DNA of 12,268 bases, from the NCBI GenBank assembly GCA_964521285.1, contig CAZFQS010000051.1:1-12268 (forward strand), written 5' to 3'. This DNA comes from G020354785 sp964521285. GTDB taxonomy: Bacteria > Bacteroidota > Bacteroidia > Bacteroidales > UBA10428. Below the pieces are notes generated by a model. That model had not been told where the DNA came from. It made no database searches and saw nothing but the letters and a program-made list of their open reading frames with translations. Made by a program: the position numbers and the translations under genes. Below are positions 8,012 through 12,268 of this stretch, piece after piece (within the stretch, counting starts at the first letter, position 1; every line of letters starts with the position of its first letter).

Positions 8012-8190
8012 GATTGTTGTGTCTCCATTTTGGTTTTTCTTTTATGAAAAGGTCATTTTTTTCATTAATGCAGGGCATGATCTTGCTGTTAATAAATATT
8101 GGAAAATACAATAGATAATAAAACGATTACTATGGTTATTAATTTATTAATTTGTCACATAATCTCATATAATTATATAATTGAAAGAAG

Positions 8191-8213
8191 GTTAATGTAT
8201 TATTAATATTAAC
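8191..8213. repeat. Imperfect 23-bp palindrome upstream of the YgjP-like gene
   Basis: The outer arms GTTAAT (8191-8196) and ATTAAC (8208-8213) are exact complements, with partly symmetric AT-rich sequence between them. It lies 78-100 bp before the gene start. It may be an operator or simply a product of AT richness. Confidence 0.3.
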
Positions 8214-8290
8214 ATATAAAAAATCAGAATGTGAGATTTAATTAAAATATTTATTTTAAGGGAATTAGATAATATTATTGTGTATACAAA

Positions 8291-9007
8291 ATGAATAAGA
8301 CTATTAAACTGGAAGGTATTGGTGAAATAAAACTGACAAGAAATAACAGGATAAAGAGACTGGCCATTGCTGTAAGGCCATTTTCAGGAGTGAGGGTTAA
8401 TGTGCCATATAATATAAGTTTTGAAAATGCTGAAAAATTTATTTTTGAGAAGAGATCATGGATAAAAAAAAATCTGAATAAAATCCAGCGTATTGAAGAT
8501 CATTATCCGACATTTGATAATAATACAGAATATTCAACAAGAGAACACAGGCTAAAAATCATTCCTCATAATAAGAATACTATAAAACTGATAGTCAGAG
8601 ATACGTCCATATATGCTTTTTACCCTTCTTATGCTGATGTAAAAAATGAGAGAGTTCAAAAAGCCATAAGAAGGGCAATTATTGAGACCTGGAGAATTGA
8701 GGCAAAAAGGTATCTGTCCAAAAGAGTTAATGAATTGGCCTCAGAGTTCGGATTTAAGTTTAATAATATATTTATAAAAAACGCTAAGACCAGATGGGGT
8801 AGTTGTTCATCAGCAAATAATATTAATCTGAATCTTCAATTGATGAGGTTACCAGACCATCTTATAGACTATATAATCTTGCATGAGTTGACTCACACGG
8901 TACACAAAAACCACGGAAAAGCCTTCTGGAACTTGCTGGATAATATTAGCGGAAATGCTAAAGGATTGAATAAGGAAATAAAAAAATATAATATATATTA
9001 CTGGTAG
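8291..9007 (+). CDS. YgjP-like (DUF45) zinc metallopeptidase
   Basis: This is a probable cytoplasmic zinc-dependent metallopeptidase of 238 residues, the usual size for the YgjP/DUF45 family (gluzincin-like fold). The N-terminal half has the family beta-rich layout (RNNRIKRLAIAVRPFSGVRVNVP). The C-terminal half carries RWGSCSS at 168-174 and the catalytic motif HELTHTVHKNHGKAFW at 198-213. In that motif His198 and His202 would bind zinc, Glu199 would be the catalytic base, and Asn207-His208 form the second conserved pair. All key residues are present and there is no signal peptide. ATG 8291 is preceded by an AT-rich leader with no clear ribosome binding site, as usual in Bacteroidota. The physiological substrate is not known for the family in general. 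The gene stands alone on its strand, with a weak terminator 27 bp after its stop. Confidence 0.9.
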   Translation: MNKTIKLEGIGEIKLTRNNRIKRLAIAVRPFSGVRVNVPYNISFENAEKFIFEKRSWIKKNLNKIQRIEDHYPTFDNNTEYSTREHRLKIIPHNKNTIKLIVRDTSIYAFYPSYADVKNERVQKAIRRAIIETWRIEAKRYLSKRVNELASEFGFKFNNIFIKNAKTRWGSCSSANNINLNLQLMRLPDHLIDYIILHELTHTVHKNHGKAFWNLLDNISGNAKGLNKEIKKYNIYYW

Positions 9008-9033
9008 GATATTATAATCGATTTTTCTATATC

Positions 9034-9051
9034 AGCTATTTTAGCTTTTTT
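9034..9051 (+). terminator. Weak rho-independent terminator after the YgjP-like gene
   Basis: AGCTA (9034-9038) and TAGCT (9042-9046) form a 5-bp stem with a 3-nt loop, followed by T 9047-9051. It lies 27 bp beyond the stop at 9007. The stem is short and AT-rich. The T run overlaps the stop codon of the opposite-strand gene ending at 9050. Confidence 0.45.
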
Positions 9052-9913
9052 ATTTATTATTACCCGTAATGGTATTATTAATGATACGGTTAAGGCAATT
9101 TATGTATTCAGTTGTTTTCCTCCTTCCAAAGAATTTTGTAAATTGTTTCCTCAGAATTTCCTTGATATCAGTTTGCCAGTCGAGCAAAGATAAGGTAGAT
9201 ATTTTACCCAATTCCCGCTTGTCAAAATGTCTCTTTAACAGGTTAATATTATTATAATATGCCATATAGGCTTTAATATTACTTCTTAGCTCCGGGGAAA
9301 TACGGTTTTCAATCTTTTTTAATGCACTGGGAAATACATCAAATGTCGAATCATAAAAATTATAAAAAGAATTATCCCAGTTGATAAAGTGAATCATGTA
9401 ATTGGCAATCTTAAATATTGATTTTTCCTTTTCTTTATCAATTGATTGTAAAAAAATTGAATTAACTTCTTCTATATATTGATTTTTTATATAGTTGTCA
9501 AAGACATCCGATATTTCAAGTGTAAATATTTCATATTCACGATCAAGATTCTGAAGATTAAAATCCCTTTTTTTGTTAGGAATTTTAAAGTCGATCAATT
9601 TGCTGATTACATAAATTTCATCGTTAAGTAGCTGGTAAACAGGAAATATATGGGTATTTTTTATTCTCTCCAGGTTCTTTTCTGAAAAATAACCTGTATT
9701 AATAAGTTCCTGAAACTTTTTATTGCCTTTTGTATATTTATCTAAAGCACTTTTATAAATTTTTAAATGATCATCAATCCTGCTTTTTATTTTTGTATTT
9801 TTATCATTGACTTTGATATTTATATATAAAGGGTAATAATTCTGTGATTGATAAGATATAGCATTAACATCTTTATTTAAGAAGTGCTCTATAAGAACTG
9901 AATTATGTACCAT
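9050..9913 (-). CDS. Protein of unknown function, 287 residues
   Basis: I do not recognise this protein. It has 287 residues, is rich in Asn, Lys and Ile, and has no signal peptide or membrane segment, so it is probably cytoplasmic. Near the N-terminus, NYYPLYINIKVNDKNTKIKSR (about 25-45) resembles the beta-hairpin start of the arm DNA-binding domain in Bacteroidota tyrosine recombinases. The rest is mainly helical (about 55-285) and shows no Arg...His-x-x-Arg...Tyr catalytic set, so it is not an intact integrase. The C-terminal part is basic (REILRKQFTKFFGRRKTTEY written loosely around 250-268). ATG 9913 is the first ATG of the frame. Base composition is even more AT-rich than in the neighbouring genes. 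It is divergent from the giant surface-protein gene across a palindrome-bearing spacer. It could be a DNA-binding or regulatory protein, but this is inference only. Confidence 0.65.
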   Translation of the reverse strand: MVHNSVLIEHFLNKDVNAISYQSQNYYPLYINIKVNDKNTKIKSRIDDHLKIYKSALDKYTKGNKKFQELINTGYFSEKNLERIKNTHIFPVYQLLNDEIYVISKLIDFKIPNKKRDFNLQNLDREYEIFTLEISDVFDNYIKNQYIEEVNSIFLQSIDKEKEKSIFKIANYMIHFINWDNSFYNFYDSTFDVFPSALKKIENRISPELRSNIKAYMAYYNNINLLKRHFDKRELGKISTLSLLDWQTDIKEILRKQFTKFFGRRKTTEYINCLNRIINNTITGNNK

Positions 9914-10076
9914 ACGAGTATTTTATCAATCAGAATATAAATTGGTATGCGCTTTTAAAGAAAGCACAAAATACAAAATGTTATATTTTTATCAAAATTC
10001 TTTAAATAAATGATATTCACAGTTATTAACCTGTTGTTTAATATTTATTGCTGTTAATAAAGCAATCTTACTTATT

Positions 10077-10107
10077 TAATAATAAATTTACTTCAAATTT
10101 ATTATTA
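10077..10107. repeat. Perfect 13-bp inverted repeat in the divergent spacer
   Basis: TAATAATAAATTT (10077-10089) is mirrored exactly by AAATTTATTATTA (10095-10107) around a 5-nt centre, ACTTC. There is no T run on either side, so it does not look like a terminator. It may be an operator for one or both divergent genes. The arms contain only A and T. Confidence 0.55.
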
Positions 10108-10210
10108 TCATTAAAAAATTTTATACATACTTATATTCAAAATTATAGTTTTAACAGTATTTAATAGCAATATTTTCATATTTTTATTATAAAATAAGGT
10201 GCCAGTTTTT

Positions 10211-10237
10211 GTAAAAAATTAATTATTAGTTTTTTAC
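10211..10237. repeat. 27-bp near-palindrome upstream of the surface-protein gene
   Basis: GTAAAAAA (10211-10218) pairs exactly with TTTTTTAC (10230-10237). The symmetry continues inward with one G-T mismatch, so nearly the whole 27 bp is symmetric. It ends 65 bp before the ATG of the surface protein, a plausible site for a dimeric regulator or for a hairpin in the mRNA leader. Confidence 0.5.
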
Positions 10238-10302
10238 GTAACTATTTGTACTAATTATCGTAGAAAATTTACATAAGCTGGTATTCAGTTTGGGTTATAT
10301 TA

Positions 10303-12268
10303 ATGCTTTTTTTCAATAGAAAACTGTCTGCTTTAAAGGATGATGCTAATTTCAATGGCATTCTCTCTGTATTTGGTAATATTATACCATATTTAAAAAC
10401 TATTAAAAGAAATTACCTCCGATATAATTGTTATCATAATATTCTAAAATCAATACTTCCCTTTATAATAATATGGGTATCCGCTTTATCTCCTGCTGGT
10501 GCCCAGAGCGGTGCTTATCCCAAACCTGTACTGGGATATCTGTACCAGAAAGAAATAGTAATTGAAGGCGATTCTATATACGATGACTTTAATGATTTTA
10601 CTATACTGATTAATATTGCATCGGATAATGATTTAAGGACAGTGGCAAATGGAGGCAATGTATATGATAATTCAGGTGATGATATAGTTTTTACTGATGA
10701 GGATTATAACAAATTATATTATGAGATTGAAAAATATGATGGAACTGACGGAGATTTAATAGTCTGGGTAAGGATCCCGTCTCTGACAAGCGGTGTTGAT
10801 TATACTTTACGTATGATATACGGAAATCCCCAGGACGGTAATGATTATACAACAGATAGTACCTGGAATCTTCGTTATAAGGGGGTATGGCACCTTGAAG
10901 ACACCGATGATGAGACTGTTTATGATAATGACGGGACTGCATTTGATGATGCCAGTTTAACAGCCAGCGGCCAGATCGGTGATGCATACACATTTGACGG
11001 AACAGGTGACTATATCAGGGTACCTGATGATCCATCTCTGGATATAACTTCAAAAATTACCCTTTCTGCATGGATAAATCCTGTAAGTATCGAAAATTGG
11101 GAAAGGGTTCTGGATAAGTCATTTGTCGTTTATGGTGAGCCGTTTTCAATGTATGGTATTCTGTTTGAAATGGTAGCTGGCAATCCGAGGGCAAGGTTAA
11201 ATTTATCACAGACAGATGATGCACAATATGTTACAGGAAGTATTAATATACCAACTGGTAACTGGACTTATGTTGTCGCGACCTATGATGGAAGCGAAAG
11301 AAATATTTATATTAACGGAGCCGGAGATGTTGTCGGTAATATGGGCATTTCAGGAGATTTCGATGAAAATGATATTGCACTGGGAATCGGGGCTGGTAAC
11401 TACAACAATAATCCGCAAAACTTTTTTCATGGAATTATTGATGAAGCAAGGGTTCTGGATACAGCTCTATCCGCTGAATGGGTTGCTACAGAATATTCCA
11501 ACCAGAAATACCCGGATGATTTCCATGATGTGCAAAGCCAGGAGCAGGCCTCCAGATTTTCTTTTGAAGTATGTGAAAACTGCTATACATTATATGCTGT
11601 ACCTTTAGTAGCAGACAGAACATATACATGGACAATTAACGGAGGCAGCAACGTTTATCAGTCAGCTGATGAAGATTCAACAATAGTACGATGGGGTACT
11701 GCAGGCAGTGGCGATATTAAACTTGAAGTTGAAAATGATATTACTTTTCTGGATGATGCTACGATTACATATTCTGTTAATATCGTATCAGTAACTCCTC
11801 AGGAAATAATAAGCGATGACACTATTGTATGTCATGATGAGATTAATGCAAAATATTATGTGAATGATAGTGCAGGACATTCATATTCATGGGAAGTAAT
11901 TGGGGGGAGTATTGCCAGTACTGAAGAAGATACTGCTATTTATGTTAACTGGGACGGACTAGATACCGATACCCTGGTAATTTTAACCAATACTATTGAT
12001 TCATTGCAAAGCTGGCTATATGATACATTAGAAGTAATCATTGAACCATTAATTACAATAAGTGCAGAAGATGATACCATATGTGATAATACAGCCACAA
12101 GTATAACAGTAACGAGCAATGACGTTACTACGAATGGAATACGCTATACATGGACAGTGGTGGATAATCCTGATGTAACAGGGGAGAGCAACAGTGGAGG
12201 CAACGGGCAGTTGATAGGCACAGATATAGTACAGACGCTAGATAATACAGGCGGTGATGCAGAGCTGG
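10303..12268 (+). CDS. Large secreted modular protein: DUF2341, LamG-like and PKD-like domains (3' end outside the window)
   Basis: This is a secreted or cell-surface protein, probably adhesive or glycan-binding. The frame stays open for 655 codons to the window end. A long N-terminal region (1-48) precedes a signal-peptide core at 51-63, with probable cleavage in SPAGA-QSG near residue 67. A DUF2341-like domain follows (about 88-178; WVRIPSLTSGVDYTLRMIYGN). A LamG/concanavalin-like lectin domain spans about 195-390 (YTFDGTGDYIRVPDDPSL, then LSAWINP and HGIIDEARVLD). PKD-like modules start at about 410, 500 and 583, each with a Y-[TS]-W core (TYTWTING, SYSWEVIGG, RYTWTVV); the last is cut. 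Proteins of this kind in Bacteroidota are often exported by the type IX system through a C-terminal sorting domain, which would lie beyond this window. ATG 10303 is the only ATG before the signal peptide, since the frame opens at 10264. Confidence 0.88.
   Translation, partial: MLFFNRKLSALKDDANFNGILSVFGNIIPYLKTIKRNYLRYNCYHNILKSILPFIIIWVSALSPAGAQSGAYPKPVLGYLYQKEIVIEGDSIYDDFNDFTILINIASDNDLRTVANGGNVYDNSGDDIVFTDEDYNKLYYEIEKYDGTDGDLIVWVRIPSLTSGVDYTLRMIYGNPQDGNDYTTDSTWNLRYKGVWHLEDTDDETVYDNDGTAFDDASLTASGQIGDAYTFDGTGDYIRVPDDPSLDITSKITLSAWINPVSIENWERVLDKSFVVYGEPFSMYGILFEMVAGNPRARLNLSQTDDAQYVTGSINIPTGNWTYVVATYDGSERNIYINGAGDVVGNMGISGDFDENDIALGIGAGNYNNNPQNFFHGIIDEARVLDTALSAEWVATEYSNQKYPDDFHDVQSQEQASRFSFEVCENCYTLYAVPLVADRTYTWTINGGSNVYQSADEDSTIVRWGTAGSGDIKLEVENDITFLDDATITYSVNIVSVTPQEIISDDTIVCHDEINAKYYVNDSAGHSYSWEVIGGSIASTEEDTAIYVNWDGLDTDTLVILTNTIDSLQSWLYDTLEVIIEPLITISAEDDTICDNTATSITVTSNDVTTNGIRYTWTVVDNPDVTGESNSGGNGQLIGTDIVQTLDNTGGDAEL

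Larger units (their letters stand above)
7921..8290. other. AT-rich divergent intergenic region with no gene seen
   Basis: This gap separates the start of the efflux adaptor (-) from the start of the YgjP-like gene (+), so promoters for both should lie here. No coding frame or RNA gene is recognisable. Near-matches to a -7 box are TATTATTG at 8273-8280 (+, one mismatch) and TAACATTTG on the minus strand near 7932-7940 (spacing one base too long). Neither has a clear -33 element. Short palindromes are present but are largely what such base composition gives. Confidence 0.6.
9914..10302. other. 389-bp AT-rich divergent spacer
   Basis: This spacer lies between the starts of the 287-residue gene (-) and the surface-protein gene (+). 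No gene or known RNA family is recognisable. It holds two long palindromes (listed separately) and a 6-bp inverted repeat, ATTGCT (10047-10052) with AGCAAT (10061-10066). On the minus strand, two exact TAnnTTTG matches read from 10101-10094 and 10145-10138, but the DNA is so AT-rich that they may be chance. No convincing promoter was found for the plus-strand gene. Confidence 0.6.

Noticed and set aside
8044..8065. Inverted repeat ATGAAAA ... TTTTCAT as a terminator or operator
   Set aside because: It is a 7-bp AT-rich stem with an 8-nt loop, in no useful place relative to a gene end. It is expected by chance at this base composition.
9050..9913. Tyrosine recombinase or integrase
   Set aside because: Only the N-terminal hairpin resembles the arm domain. 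The catalytic Arg, His-x-x-Arg and Tyr set is absent, and no att-like repeats or mobile genes are nearby.
10138..10145. Exact TAnnTTTG box on the minus strand as a promoter of the 287-residue gene
   Set aside because: It would give a leader of more than 200 nt and lacks a -33 element. Several equal matches occur in this AT-rich spacer.
10691..11608. Open frames in other phases within the surface-protein gene (minus 10691-10993, plus 11216-11608)
   Set aside because: They lie inside a long frame with clear DUF2341 and LamG homology, and their translations look unlike real proteins.
1..12268. CRISPR arrays, tRNA or rRNA genes, insertion sequences
   Set aside because: No regularly spaced direct repeats, no cloverleaf or rRNA-like segments and no transposase frame were seen on either strand.

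Overview
The window is AT-rich DNA from a member of the Bacteroidota. The protein families fit (DUF3108, a SpoIIE phosphatase, a DUF2341-LamG-PKD surface protein). So do the weak or absent Shine-Dalgarno sequences and a TAnnTTTG-type -7 box in front of efp. The genes look chromosomal. I see no tRNA, rRNA, CRISPR array, insertion sequence or recognisable phage module.

Left part (1-3021, + strand): the 3' end of tyrS, then a Wzz-like chain-length protein and an O-antigen ligase/polymerase-type membrane protein. The two envelope-polysaccharide genes sit tightly behind tyrS. The ligase gene has no usable ATG and probably starts at TTG. Its stop codon overlaps the stop of the convergent phosphatase gene within one TTAA.

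Middle (3018-7920, - strand): two transcription units. The upstream unit is a HlyD/MacA-type efflux adaptor, tsaB and a DUF3108 protein, and it ends at a convincing rho-independent terminator (4907-4935). The second unit has a probable promoter at about 4866-4873 and encodes elongation factor P followed 21 bp later by a GAF-SpoIIE phosphatase. The adaptor has no pump partner in the window.

Right part (7921-12268): a 370-bp AT-rich gap, a YgjP-type zinc metallopeptidase gene (+) with a weak terminator, and an unrecognised 287-residue gene (-). A 389-bp gap with two sizeable palindromes follows. Last comes the start of a large secreted modular protein (+) that is still open at the window end. 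It has a signal peptide, DUF2341, a LamG/concanavalin-like domain and PKD-like modules.

Most of the window is ordinary housekeeping and envelope biology. The least explained parts are the 287-residue protein, the palindromic spacer beside it and the giant surface protein. I found no clear evidence of a new multi-gene system.
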